Source of the DNA: Micrococcales bacterium 73-13
Lineage (GTDB): Bacteria > Actinomycetota > Actinomycetes > Actinomycetales > Microbacteriaceae
Assembly (NCBI GenBank): GCA_001898855.1
Contig: MKVN01000038.1
Location: forward strand, 1-49,967
Length of the DNA stretch: 49,967 nt
Direction: 5' to 3'
Shown: positions 42,701 to 49,967 of the stretch, piece by piece
How the letters are laid out: every line of letters begins with the position of its first letter
Position numbering within the stretch: position 1 is the stretch's first letter
Position numbers and translations under genes: made by a program
The notes under the pieces: model-generated
The model's input: the letters and a program-made list of their open reading frames with translations, nothing else
What the model was told of the DNA's origin: nothing
The model's database searches: none

Positions 42701-43170
42701 TCTTCGCCGCCGCCTTCGAGGACACCAGGGCGGCGTTCGCCGAAGTGTTCCCGATCCTGTTCCCGGGCGGCACCGGGAGCATCCAGCTGACCGGGGACGA
42801 CCTGCTGACCACCGGCATCGAGGTGTCGGTGCGGCCGGCCGGCAAGAAGATCGAGCGGCTCTCGCTGCTGTCCGGCGGCGAGCGATCGCTGGCCGCGGTC
42901 GCCCTGCTGATCGCGATCTTCAAGGCCCGGCCGTCGCCGTTCTACGTCATGGACGAGGTCGAGGCCGCGCTCGACGACGCGAACCTCGGCCGGCTGCTGA
43001 CCGTCATGGAGGACCTGCGCGAGCACTCCCAGCTCATCGTCATCACGCACCAGAAGCGCACGATGGAGATCGCCGACGCGCTCTACGGCGTGAGCATGCG
43101 GCAGGACGGCGTCAGCGCGGTGGTCGGCCAGCGGGTGGGGGACCGGGCCGCGGAGCGCGCGAGCGCCTGA
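39766..43170 (+). CDS. smc: Chromosome segregation protein SMC
   Basis: SMC, with ScpA/ScpB, condenses and separates chromosomes. The 1134-residue protein has an ATPase head with Walker A GPNGSGKSNV (31-40), two long coiled coils (about 170-470 and 640-990) rich in Ala, Glu and Arg, a hinge (about 500-620, GILGLVSDHVRVETGWEAAV), and C-terminal signature LLSGGERSL with Walker B FYVMDEVEAALDD. It is slightly shorter than the usual length near 1180. scpA and scpB are not in the window. Confidence 0.97.
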   Translation: MHLKTLTIKGFKSFAQPTTFQFEPGVTCVVGPNGSGKSNVVDALAWVMGEQGPKTLRGGKMEDVIFAGTATRSPLGRAEVVLTIDNADGALPIDYSEVTISRTLFRNGGSEYAINGEACRLLDVQELLSDSGLGREMHVIVGQGQLDQVLHATPEERRGFIEEAAGILKHRRRKEKTLRKLDAMQTNLTRLSDLAGELRRQLKPLGQQAEVAKQAADIQAEVRDARARLLADEIVTLRAQIADVARSEHERKTERIVLQEQLDQTAMRAKRLEAEELGSGLDEARRVAFALESVQERLRSLSSLAAQRIDLLAQAPEAVGVTVAPEAVDAARAEAQRLSAEVGTAEETVGAAATGTALARAALDALDEEIAAQSALVSRHDLELAGLAARLDVARSKLAAARGEQLRQEQAIAAADARRDEAAAALAAEEPGDVAAGDAPEDQAALEAAYRAAEDEVARQRAALDELRDRQHADERERDALAARASALTSALDGRDGSAAVVAAGIPGILGLVSDHVRVETGWEAAVAAALGSLADAVLAEDRSSAERAVAHARERDLGRIEVLVARPDGVAAPAGRDGIAAHVAEAPPGVLVVLAGLDATRDGDVTGRVVLRGGTGAKRSRIELLSERDDAQARLAEVATTIERTAGAIEDARLALETARVASQTALARLREHDALVAARSERLGALRKQAEAAEAERERLAAALAEATLAVEAAAAEAERTEREHAAFAAKPRPILDASQRDGLLADLEAKRSVELDARVALETVRERVRAERARADELEDQLRRERAAADEAARRAVLRRRRLEAAREVADRIPSVLDSVDRSVEAARAALVAREEERSRQLGELGALRAQEAQLRERLAAASENVHGLEMQVYEKKLHLSSLIERAAEELGLEEAVLVAEHGGQEDFDRDVERGRLAAAERRLAQLGRVNPLALEEFEALEQRHRFLQEQLKDLQETRADLLSIIEEVDGKMQDIFAAAFEDTRAAFAEVFPILFPGGTGSIQLTGDDLLTTGIEVSVRPAGKKIERLSLLSGGERSLAAVALLIAIFKARPSPFYVMDEVEAALDDANLGRLLTVMEDLREHSQLIVITHQKRTMEIADALYGVSMRQDGVSAVVGQRVGDRAAERASA

Positions 43171-43184
43171 TCGGCCCCGCGGCG

Positions 43185-43190
43185 TAGGCT
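43185..43190 (+). promoter_or_regulatory. -10 box of the molybdopterin oxidoreductase gene
   Basis: TAGGCT is placed 29 bases before the ATG at 43220, leaving a short leader with GGAGCAGGG as ribosome-binding site. An ATG at 43201 is out of frame. Confidence 0.4.
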
Positions 43191-43219
43191 GACGCCGTCC
43201 ATGCGAGGACGGAGCAGGG

Positions 43220-44860
43220 ATGGCGACCGGGGTTCGGACGGCATCGGCCGGTGCCGCGGCGCTCCGCGGCGTGGCGGCGGTCGTCGTCGGCGTGGGATCC
43301 GCCGAGCTCGTCGCCGGCCTGCTGCCGTCCCACCCGAGCCCGCTCGCGGCGGTCGCCGGCGCGCTCGTCGACATCGCGCCCGGCTGGGCGAAGGAGCTGG
43401 CGATCGAGTGGTTCGGCACCGCGGACAAGGCGGTGCTCGTCGCGGTCACCGTCGTCGTCGTCCTCGGGATCGGCGCCGTCGCCGGCCTGCTCGAGCGGCG
43501 CCGTCCGCCGTCCGGCAGCTGGGTCCTCGCCCTGCTCGGCGTCCTCGCCCTGCTCGTGCCGGCCGTCCGCGGCACCGGCGTGCTCGGCCTGCTGCCGGGG
43601 CTCGTCGCGACCGTGCTCGCGCTCCTCGTGTTCCGCCTGCTGCCGCAGGTCGGGCGGCGCGCTCGGCGAGCACCCGGGGTGTCGACCGCGAGGTTCGCGC
43701 CATCCGAGGACGGGTCCGAGCCCGAGCCGGAGCCGGAGCCGGAGCCCGGTTCCGGACCGGACCGGGAACGCGAGCCGCAGCCGGGCGGCGCCTCCCGTCG
43801 CGCCTTCCTCGCCTGGGCGGGCGGCCTGACCGCGGCCGGCGTGCTCGCGGCCGTCGCCGGGACCACGATGAGCGGCCTGCTCCGCACCCGCGACGCGGTC
43901 GCCGGCGTGCTCCGGCTGCCGAGGCCGAGGACCACCCTGCCGCCGGTGCCCGCCGGGGCCGAGCTCGGCATCGACGGTCTCGCCCCGGTGGTCACCCCGG
44001 TCGCGGACTTCTACCGGGTCGACACCGCGTTCATCGTCCCCCAGCTGAGCGCCGACGACTGGCGGCTGCGCGTGCACGGCCTGGTGGACGCCCCGTTCGA
44101 GCTCGGCTGGGAGGACCTCGTCGCGCTCGACTTCGAGGAGTTCGACATGACGCTGATGTGCGTCTCGAACCCGGTCGGAGGGTCGTACACCGGCAACGCC
44201 CGTTGGCTCGGCACCCGGCTCCGGCCGCTCATCGAGCGGGCCGCACCGCACGCGGAGGCCGACATGGTGCTCTCCTCGAGCGTCGACGGCTGGACGGCGA
44301 GCACGCCGCTGGAGGCGCTGCGCGACCCCGACCGGGCCGCGATCCTCGCGGTCGCGATGAACGGCGAGGCGCTGCCCCCCGAGCACGGCGCGCCGGTCCG
44401 GATGGTCGTCCCCGGCCTCTACGGCTACGTCTCGGCGACGAAGTGGGTCGTCGACCTGGAGGTGACGCGGTTCGACGAGCGCACCGCCTACTGGACCGAT
44501 CGCGGCTGGGCGCCCCGAGGTCCGGTCAAGCTGCAGAGCCGGATCGACGTGCCCCGCGTCGGGCGGGACCTCTCCGCCGGGCCGACCTCGATCGCCGGCG
44601 TCGCCTGGTACCAGCACGTCGGCGTCGCCGGCGTCGAGGTGCGGGTCGACGGCGGCGACTGGCGGCCCGCGGAGCTCGCGACCTCGCTCGGCGTCGACAC
44701 CTGGGTGCAGTGGCGCCTCGACTGGGAGGCGGAGCCCGGGGTGCACCGGATCGCCGTCCGGGCGATCGGAGCGAACGGCGAGGTGCAGACCGACGCCCGC
44801 GCCGGCGTCGTCCCCGACGGCGCCACCGGCCACCACACCATCTCCATCGGCGTCGCCTGA
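43220..44860 (+). CDS. Membrane-anchored molybdopterin oxidoreductase, sulfite-oxidase fold
   Basis: The 546-residue protein starts with about four helices (12-35, 70-92, 99-114, 118-140). A Glu-Pro-rich linker (about 167-177) follows, then SRRAFLAWAGG (Arg193-Arg194) and a fifth helix, suggesting Tat export. The catalytic domain (about 245-440) holds Cys314 in TLMCVSNPVGG, the position of the molybdenum cysteine ligand. A Mo-cofactor dimerisation-like domain with GVAWYQHVGVAGVEVRVD follows. The substrate is unknown. It sits alone between smc and ftsY, a usual neighbour pair, so it may be an insertion. Confidence 0.87.
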   Translation: MATGVRTASAGAAALRGVAAVVVGVGSAELVAGLLPSHPSPLAAVAGALVDIAPGWAKELAIEWFGTADKAVLVAVTVVVVLGIGAVAGLLERRRPPSGSWVLALLGVLALLVPAVRGTGVLGLLPGLVATVLALLVFRLLPQVGRRARRAPGVSTARFAPSEDGSEPEPEPEPEPGSGPDREREPQPGGASRRAFLAWAGGLTAAGVLAAVAGTTMSGLLRTRDAVAGVLRLPRPRTTLPPVPAGAELGIDGLAPVVTPVADFYRVDTAFIVPQLSADDWRLRVHGLVDAPFELGWEDLVALDFEEFDMTLMCVSNPVGGSYTGNARWLGTRLRPLIERAAPHAEADMVLSSSVDGWTASTPLEALRDPDRAAILAVAMNGEALPPEHGAPVRMVVPGLYGYVSATKWVVDLEVTRFDERTAYWTDRGWAPRGPVKLQSRIDVPRVGRDLSAGPTSIAGVAWYQHVGVAGVEVRVDGGDWRPAELATSLGVDTWVQWRLDWEAEPGVHRIAVRAIGANGEVQTDARAGVVPDGATGHHTISIGVA

Positions 44861-44992
44861 CCCGTCCGCTCTCCGCCGGTGGCCCGGTGCGCTCGGATGC
44901 ACCCTGTGTCCGCCCGGAACGGCCCGAGAACGAGGGGCGGAGTCCCGCCGCCCGGGCAGACACCCGGGGACAAGAGAGGGGACGGAGGGGAA

Positions 44993-44998
44993 TAGCCT
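44993..44998 (+). promoter_or_regulatory. -10 box of ftsY (leaderless)
   Basis: TAGCCT ends 6 bases before the ftsY ATG. Upstream, CCCGGG (44951-44956) and CCCGGG (44963-44968) can form a hairpin that may end the previous transcript. Confidence 0.5.
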
Positions 44999-45004
44999 TG
45001 GGGG

Positions 45005-45880
45005 ATGGCGTCCTGGTCCCTCGGCGGTGCGCTGCGCGGCATGTTCTCGAAGCCGACCATCGACGACGAGACCTGGGACGACCTCGAGACGGCGCTGTAC
45101 ACCGCCGACTTCGGCCCCGACCTCACCGAGTCGATCCTCGAGGAGCTCCGTGCTCAGGTCGAGCGGTACCGCACCACCGATCCCAGGGATCTGCAGCGCC
45201 AGCTGCGGGAGGCGCTCGAGGAGCGTCTCGCCCGGCTCGACCCGACGCTCACGCTCTCCGCCCGCCCGGCCGTCGTGCTCGTCGTCGGGGTGAACGGCGT
45301 CGGCAAGACCACGACGATCGGCAAGCTCGCGAGGTTCATCGGCGATCGCGGGCGCAGCGTCGTCATCGGCGCCGCCGACACGTTCCGCGCCGCCGCGGTC
45401 GACCAGGTGGCGACCTGGGCGCAGCGCGCCGGCGCCCGGCTGGTGCGGCCGCAGCAGGAGGGGCAGGACCCGGCCTCCGTCGCGTACCAGACCGTCGAGG
45501 CGGCGAGGGCGGAGTCGATCGACATCGCGATCGTCGACACGGCCGGCCGGCTGCAGACGAAGTCCGGGCTCATGGACGAGCTCGCCAAGATCCGTCGCTC
45601 GGTCGAGAAGGCGCTCGGCGGCGAGCCGATCGCCGAGGTGCTCCTCGTCCTCGACGCGACCACCGGGCAGAACGGGCTGTCCCAGGCGCAGGCGTTCATC
45701 GATGCGGCCGGCATCACCGGCCTGGTGCTCACGAAGCTCGACGGCTCGGCCAAGGGCGGATTCGTGTTCGCCGTCCAGGAGCGCACCGGGATCCCGGTCA
45801 AGCTGATCGGGACGGGCGAGGGCGTCGGGGACCTGCACGGCTTCAACCCGGTGCAGTTCGTGGGCCAGCTGCTCGCCTGA
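45005..45880 (+). CDS. ftsY: Signal recognition particle receptor FtsY
   Basis: FtsY docks SRP-ribosome complexes at the membrane. The 291-residue protein contains the N domain (about 1-85) and the G domain with P-loop GVNGVGKTTTIGKLA (95-109), ADTFRAAAVDQ, DTAGRLQTKSGLMDEL and TKLDGSAKGG. It lacks the long acidic A domain of E. coli FtsY, so membrane contact must rely on the N-terminal amphipathic segment. The order smc-ftsY is common in actinobacteria. Confidence 0.96.
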   Translation: MASWSLGGALRGMFSKPTIDDETWDDLETALYTADFGPDLTESILEELRAQVERYRTTDPRDLQRQLREALEERLARLDPTLTLSARPAVVLVVGVNGVGKTTTIGKLARFIGDRGRSVVIGAADTFRAAAVDQVATWAQRAGARLVRPQQEGQDPASVAYQTVEAARAESIDIAIVDTAGRLQTKSGLMDELAKIRRSVEKALGGEPIAEVLLVLDATTGQNGLSQAQAFIDAAGITGLVLTKLDGSAKGGFVFAVQERTGIPVKLIGTGEGVGDLHGFNPVQFVGQLLA

Positions 45881-45988
45881 CGGCGACCCCGGAGGCGATC
45901 GATCGGGCGCGTTCGTCCGGCGTCCGCCCCGCTGCCTGCCCTGCGCCGTCCGCCTCGAGCCACCGTTTCCGAGCTCATCGCCCCCGGC

Positions 45989-48900
45989 TCACTGGAAGTC
46001 CCGCGAGGTGTGCCGGATCCCGATCGCCAGCGTCTCGAGTCGGTCGGCGAGGACGCCGGTGACGCCGGCATCGTTGCGCTCCAGCATGCCGCGGACGATG
46101 AGCGCCTTCGACTCGCGGGCGACGCGCCGATAGCGGGCCCATACGCCCCGGGAGCAGATGACGTTGACGAGACCGTGCTCGTCCTCGAGGTTGAGGAAGG
46201 TGATGCCGGAGGCCGTCCCCGGGCGCTGCCGGTGCGTGACGAGCCCGGCCACCTCGATCCGCCGTCCGACGTCGGCGGTGCGCAGCTCGCCGGAGGTGAG
46301 CACGCCGCGGGCGTCGAGCGGCCCGCGGAAGTGCGTCATCGGGTGGTCGTCGACGCTCACCCCGGTGGTGCGGAGGTCCTCGGCGAGTCGCTCGTAGGCG
46401 CTGTGGTCGGGGAAGAGCGGCGGCTGCAGCACGACGGCGGTGCCGGCGAGGAACGCGGCGCGGTCGGTCGCGGCGGCGCCGGCCTGCCAGAGCGCCTCCC
46501 GCCGGCGCAGCCCCATCGACTCGAGCGCCCCGGCCGCGGCGAGCGCCTCGAGCTGGCGCTGCGTGACGTCGGCGCGCCGGGCCAGCTCGGCCATCGTGCG
46601 ATAGGGGCCGCCCCGATCCCGTTCCTCGACGATCCGCTTCGCGGCCGCCGAGCCGATGCCGTTGATGCGCGCGAGACCGAGCCGGACGGCGAAGGCGCCG
46701 TCTCGTCGATGATCGGCGGAGGAGTCCGCCGAGCCGCCTGCGGCGGCGTCCGACCCTCGGTCCTCGTCGGCGTCCGACCCGCGACACCCGGCGGCGCTCG
46801 GCCCAGGCTCGGGGAGCGGCTCGAGGCGCGTCCCCGCGTCGGAGATCGCGAGATCGGGCCGGAGCACGACGACGCCGTGCCGGCGCGCGTCGGCGACGAG
46901 CGTCTTGGCGGAGTAGAACCCCATCGGCTGCGAGTCGAGGAGGCCGGCGAGGAACGCGGCGGGGTGGTGCAGCTTGAGCCAGGAGCTCGCGTAGACGAGC
47001 AGGGCGAAGGAGAGCGAGTGGCTCTCCGCGAAGCCGAAGCCGGCGAAGGCGAGGATCTGCCGGTAGATCGCGTCGGCGGCCTCACCGGCGATGCCGTTGC
47101 GCGCCATGCCCGCGTAGAGCCGTTCCCGGACGGACTCGATGCGCTCGACGCCCCGCTTGGAGCCCATCGCGCGCCGGAGCAGGTCCATGTCCTCGGACGA
47201 GCTCTCTCCGATGACCTCCGCCATCTGGATGAGCTGCTCCTGGAAGATCGGGATGCCGAGGGTGCGTTCGAGCACCTTCTTCAGCCTCGGGTGCGGGTAG
47301 GCGATCCGCTCGGGGTGCTGTCGGCGCTCGACATAGGGATGCACCGCCCCGCCCTGGATCGGACCGGGTCGGATCAGCGCGATCTGGATCGCGAGGTCGT
47401 AGAACTCGCGGGGCTGGAGCCGGGGGAGCAGGCTCAGCTGCGCGCGGGACTCGACCTGGAAGACGCCGATCGCGTCGGCGCGGCAGAGCATGTCGTAGAC
47501 GGCGGCCTCCTCCTTCGGGATCGATTCGAGGTCCCATCGCTCGCCGGTCGACGCGGCGACGAACGCGAAGGTGCGCTGCAGCGCCGCGAGCATGCCCAGG
47601 CCGAGCAGGTCGAACTTCACGAGCCCCATGCCCTCGGCGTCGTCCTTGTCCCACTGGATGACGGTGCGGCCCGGCATCCGCGCGTGCTCGATCGGCACGA
47701 CCTCGCCGACCGGCCGATCGGTGAGCACCATGCCGCCGGAGTGGATGCCGAGATGCCGCGGGGCCTTGAGCAGCGCGCCGGTGTACTCGAGCACCTGCTC
47801 GGGGACGACGTCGCGGAGCGTCACCTCGCCGCGCTCGACCTCCTTCGCGAAGGCGTCCTGCTGGCCCGGCGAGTAGCCGAGCGCCCGGGCCATGTCCCGG
47901 ATCGCGTTCTTCGGCCGGTACTGGATCACGTTGCAGACCTGCGCGGCGCGCTCCCGGCCGTACTTGCCGAAGACGTACCTGATGATCTCCTCGCGGCGCT
48001 CCGAGTCGAAGTCGACGTCGATGTCCGGCTCCTCCTCGCGGAAGGTCGAGATGAACCGCTCGAAGGGGAGGTCGTAGTCGATCGCGTCGATCGCGGTGAT
48101 CCCGAGCAGATAGCAGACCACGCTCGCCGCCGCGCTGCCGCGCCCCTGGCAGAGGATGCCGAGCCGCTTCGCCTCCTGCACGATGTCGTGCACGATGAGG
48201 AAGTAGCCGGGGAAGTCCTTCCGCTCGATGACCTCGAGCTCCCGCTCGATCCGCGCCCGGCCATTGGCGTCGAGCTTCGGGTACTTCTCGGGCACGGCGT
48301 CCCGGACCAGCTTCCGGAGGCGGGCCATCGGCGTGAGGCCGTCCGGGTCGTCCCAGCGCGGCAGCGCCGGCTTGTGCTTGCGGAGCGGGAAGGCGAGCTC
48401 GCGCGCGACCTCGACGGTCCGCTCGACCGCGCCAGGGTAGCGGCGGAACCGCGCCCGCATCTCGGCGCCGGAGCGCAGGTGCGCGCCGTCGTGCGCGGGC
48501 AGCCAGCCGTCGAGGTCGTCGAGGGAGCGGTTCGCCCGCACCGCGGCGATCGCCTCGGCGAGCCGCGCCTGCTCCGGTCGGGCGTAGTGCACGGCGTTCG
48601 TCGCGACGACCGGGAGCGCCCGCACCGCGGCGAGCTCGGCGAGGAGGTCGTTGCGCCGGCTGTCGGTCGGATCGCCGTGGTCGGTGAGCTCGACGAGCAC
48701 GCCGTCCCGTCCGAACAGCTCGACGAGCCGGTCGAGCGTCCCTGCGGCGGCATCGACGCCGCCGGTCTCGAGCGCGCGCCGCACGGCGCCCTTCCGGCAG
48801 CCGGTGAGCGCGACGACGTCCCCGCGCAGCGCGGCGAGCTCGTCGAGGTCGTAGGCCGGCCGTCCCTTCTCGCCTCCGCGGAGCTGGGCGGCGGTGATCG

Positions 48901-49393
48901 TGCGCGAGATCCCGTGGTAGCCGTCCGGTCCGCGCGCGAGCAGCAGCAGGTGCTCGCCGGTCGGGTCCGCGACCCCGGTGCGGAGCACGTCCTCCGTCGC
49001 GCTCCGCTCGCCCAGGGACCAGCCGAGGCTCAGCTCCGCGCCGAACACCGTCGCGACCCCCGTCGCCTCGGCCGCCTCGGCGAAGCGCGCGACCCCGTAG
49101 TACCCGTCGTGGTCCGTCAGCGCGAGCGCGGCGAGCCCGAGCCGCTCCGCCTCCTCCACCAGCTCCGCCGGCCCCGAGGCGCCGTCGAGGAAGGAGAACG
49201 ACGAGTGCGCGTGCAGCTCCGCGTAGGGCACCGCGTCCTCGGGCCGCACGATCGAGGGCGCGACGTAGGGCCTCCGCCGAGAGGTGCGCGGCCGCTCGAC
49301 CCGGTCGCTGTCGGCCCGCGAGCCGGCGGGGGGCCGACCGGCGAGGGTCTCGACGAGCTCCGACCAGGGCATCGCCGGGTTGTGGAAGCCCAT
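45989..49393 (-). CDS. dnaE2: Error-prone DNA polymerase DnaE2
   Basis: DnaE2 (ImuC) makes mutagenic translesion DNA after damage, with ImuA/ImuB. The 1134-residue protein has an N-terminal PHP domain (ELHAHSSFSFLDGAS), the polymerase core with the catalytic Asp motif PDIDVDFDSERREE and RAMGSKRG, and a C-terminal OB fold. An Asp/Ser/Ala-rich insertion occurs near the helix-hairpin-helix region (roughly bases 46710-46800). The ATG at 49393 is chosen because it starts MGFHNPAMPWSELV and overlaps the imuB stop; the frame runs further upstream in a shadow. The SOS box would lie outside the window. Confidence 0.93.
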   Translation of the reverse strand: MGFHNPAMPWSELVETLAGRPPAGSRADSDRVERPRTSRRRPYVAPSIVRPEDAVPYAELHAHSSFSFLDGASGPAELVEEAERLGLAALALTDHDGYYGVARFAEAAEATGVATVFGAELSLGWSLGERSATEDVLRTGVADPTGEHLLLLARGPDGYHGISRTITAAQLRGGEKGRPAYDLDELAALRGDVVALTGCRKGAVRRALETGGVDAAAGTLDRLVELFGRDGVLVELTDHGDPTDSRRNDLLAELAAVRALPVVATNAVHYARPEQARLAEAIAAVRANRSLDDLDGWLPAHDGAHLRSGAEMRARFRRYPGAVERTVEVARELAFPLRKHKPALPRWDDPDGLTPMARLRKLVRDAVPEKYPKLDANGRARIERELEVIERKDFPGYFLIVHDIVQEAKRLGILCQGRGSAAASVVCYLLGITAIDAIDYDLPFERFISTFREEEPDIDVDFDSERREEIIRYVFGKYGRERAAQVCNVIQYRPKNAIRDMARALGYSPGQQDAFAKEVERGEVTLRDVVPEQVLEYTGALLKAPRHLGIHSGGMVLTDRPVGEVVPIEHARMPGRTVIQWDKDDAEGMGLVKFDLLGLGMLAALQRTFAFVAASTGERWDLESIPKEEAAVYDMLCRADAIGVFQVESRAQLSLLPRLQPREFYDLAIQIALIRPGPIQGGAVHPYVERRQHPERIAYPHPRLKKVLERTLGIPIFQEQLIQMAEVIGESSSEDMDLLRRAMGSKRGVERIESVRERLYAGMARNGIAGEAADAIYRQILAFAGFGFAESHSLSFALLVYASSWLKLHHPAAFLAGLLDSQPMGFYSAKTLVADARRHGVVVLRPDLAISDAGTRLEPLPEPGPSAAGCRGSDADEDRGSDAAAGGSADSSADHRRDGAFAVRLGLARINGIGSAAAKRIVEERDRGGPYRTMAELARRADVTQRQLEALAAAGALESMGLRRREALWQAGAAATDRAAFLAGTAVVLQPPLFPDHSAYERLAEDLRTTGVSVDDHPMTHFRGPLDARGVLTSGELRTADVGRRIEVAGLVTHRQRPGTASGITFLNLEDEHGLVNVICSRGVWARYRRVARESKALIVRGMLERNDAGVTGVLADRLETLAIGIRHTSRDFQ

Positions 49394-49967
49394 CAGTCGT
49401 ACCGCCCCTCTGCGACCCACTCGTCGCCCTCCAGCAGCAGCGCCCAGACCCCGCCCGCCTCGTCGACCACCTGGAAGCGGTGGCCGTGCCGGCTCCCTGC
49501 GGCGTCCCAGCCGCGCTCGACGAGCGGCCACGGGCCCGCCCACGCCGCGATCCGCCGCCGTGCCCGGCCGCTCGGCCCGGCTCCGGCGACGAGGACGACG
49601 GTGCCGGCCGTCGCCGACGCGAGCCGCTCCGGCAACGCGATCCAGACCGGATCGGCGATGAGCGCGCCGCGCCCCCCGACCCGGACCGGCTCGCCCCGCC
49701 CGGTCTCGATCGCGACCGGGACCGGCTCCGGGTAGACGCTCGTCGGGTGCGGCGCCGGGAGGCTCCCCGGCCAGGGCGCGTCGACGACGCGGCGCGGCGG
49801 CCGGTCGCCCCACGGGGTGAGCGTCGTCCGGTCCGCGAGCCGCCGACCGCCGCCGATCGAGGCGGTGAGCACCCCGCGATGGCCGAGCATCGCCTGCACC
49901 CGCGACAGGACATGCGCCACCCGCTCGTCGGTGCCGTGGCCGAACAGTCCCGGCTCGTGCGCGGCGA
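49393..49967 (-). CDS. imuB: ImuB-type Y-family polymerase homologue, C-terminal part (5' end outside window)
   Basis: The frame is open to the last base. It begins with EPGLFGHGTDERVAHVLSR, then VQAMLGHRGVLTASIGGGR, matching the C-terminal region of ImuB, and ends in a small domain with HRFQVVDEAGGVWALLLEG. ImuB is an inactive Y-family homologue that recruits DnaE2 to the beta clamp. Its TGA overlaps the dnaE2 ATG (TGATG), so the pair forms the mutasome operon. The imuA gene would be to the right. Confidence 0.88.
   Translation of the reverse strand, partial: AAHEPGLFGHGTDERVAHVLSRVQAMLGHRGVLTASIGGGRRLADRTTLTPWGDRPPRRVVDAPWPGSLPAPHPTSVYPEPVPVAIETGRGEPVRVGGRGALIADPVWIALPERLASATAGTVVLVAGAGPSGRARRRIAAWAGPWPLVERGWDAAGSRHGHRFQVVDEAGGVWALLLEGDEWVAEGRYD

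Noticed and set aside
43718-43752. GAGCCG hexamer repeat as a minisatellite
   Set aside because: It encodes a Glu-Pro linker in frame inside the molybdopterin oxidoreductase, so protein function explains it.
38989-43995. Minus-strand open frame of 1668 codons across GNAT, smc and the molybdopterin gene
   Set aside because: It crosses several well-supported plus-strand genes and has no recognisable domain.
44940-44975. SRP RNA (ffs) gene before ftsY
   Set aside because: There is a CCCGGG hairpin, but the conserved SRP domain IV loop (GGAAGCA-type motif) is absent.
46010-49735. Plus-strand open frame of 1241 codons opposite dnaE2
   Set aside because: It is an antisense shadow caused by high GC and strong third-base bias. 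It has no domain, and its composition is rich in Arg, Gly and Glu.

Overview
The window comes from a very GC-rich actinobacterium, most likely the family Microbacteriaceae. The evidence is the conserved order leuC-leuD-murA-plsC-gpsA-ddl-DUF3515-thiL-rsmD-recG-coaD followed later by yceD-rpmF-rnc-mutM-smc-ftsY, genes for coenzyme F420 synthesis, an ArsR-ArsC fusion, and many start codons placed six or seven bases after a TAnnnT -10 box (leaderless transcripts). No rRNA operon, CRISPR array or insertion sequence was seen.

Bases 1 to about 8106 are the distal end of a genomic island. It carries the tail of a heavy-metal P-type ATPase, a VIT/CCC1 metal transporter, a minus-strand operon of aquaglyceroporin, CoA-disulfide-reductase-like flavoprotein and ChrA transporter, a divergent plus-strand pair of ArsR-ArsC fusion and ArsC, and a zeta-toxin/antitoxin pair flanked by two copies of a structured repeat. 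The island stops at the 3' half of a tRNA-Glu gene (8067-8106) with no 5' half, the expected scar of integration into tRNA-Glu. The integrase and the other junction are outside the window.

Bases 8107 to 13085 hold a folate-independent methionine synthase pair (mesD/mesX) with a divergent LysR regulator, then an esterase, a 2TM protein and an FHA protein. Bases 13151 to 24406 are the conserved leucine, envelope, phospholipid and cofactor block.

Between coaD and yceD, which are close together in many relatives, lies a block of about 11.7 kb. It contains F420 synthesis genes (a cofE-cofC fusion and cofD), a membrane protein, and a pyrimidine-catabolism operon: beta-ureidopropionase, dihydropyrimidinase, a luciferase-like F420-type oxidoreductase, a four-gene ABC importer, and a class III aminotransferase. 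No dihydropyrimidine dehydrogenase is present. The F420-type oxidoreductase is therefore a good candidate for the missing first reduction, next to genes that make its cofactor. This is the most interesting hypothesis in the window.

The rest (36128 to the end) is yceD-rpmF-rnc-mutM, a GNAT acetyltransferase, a small beta-helix protein, smc, a membrane-anchored molybdopterin oxidoreductase, ftsY, and the mutagenesis genes dnaE2 and imuB (cut by the window end).
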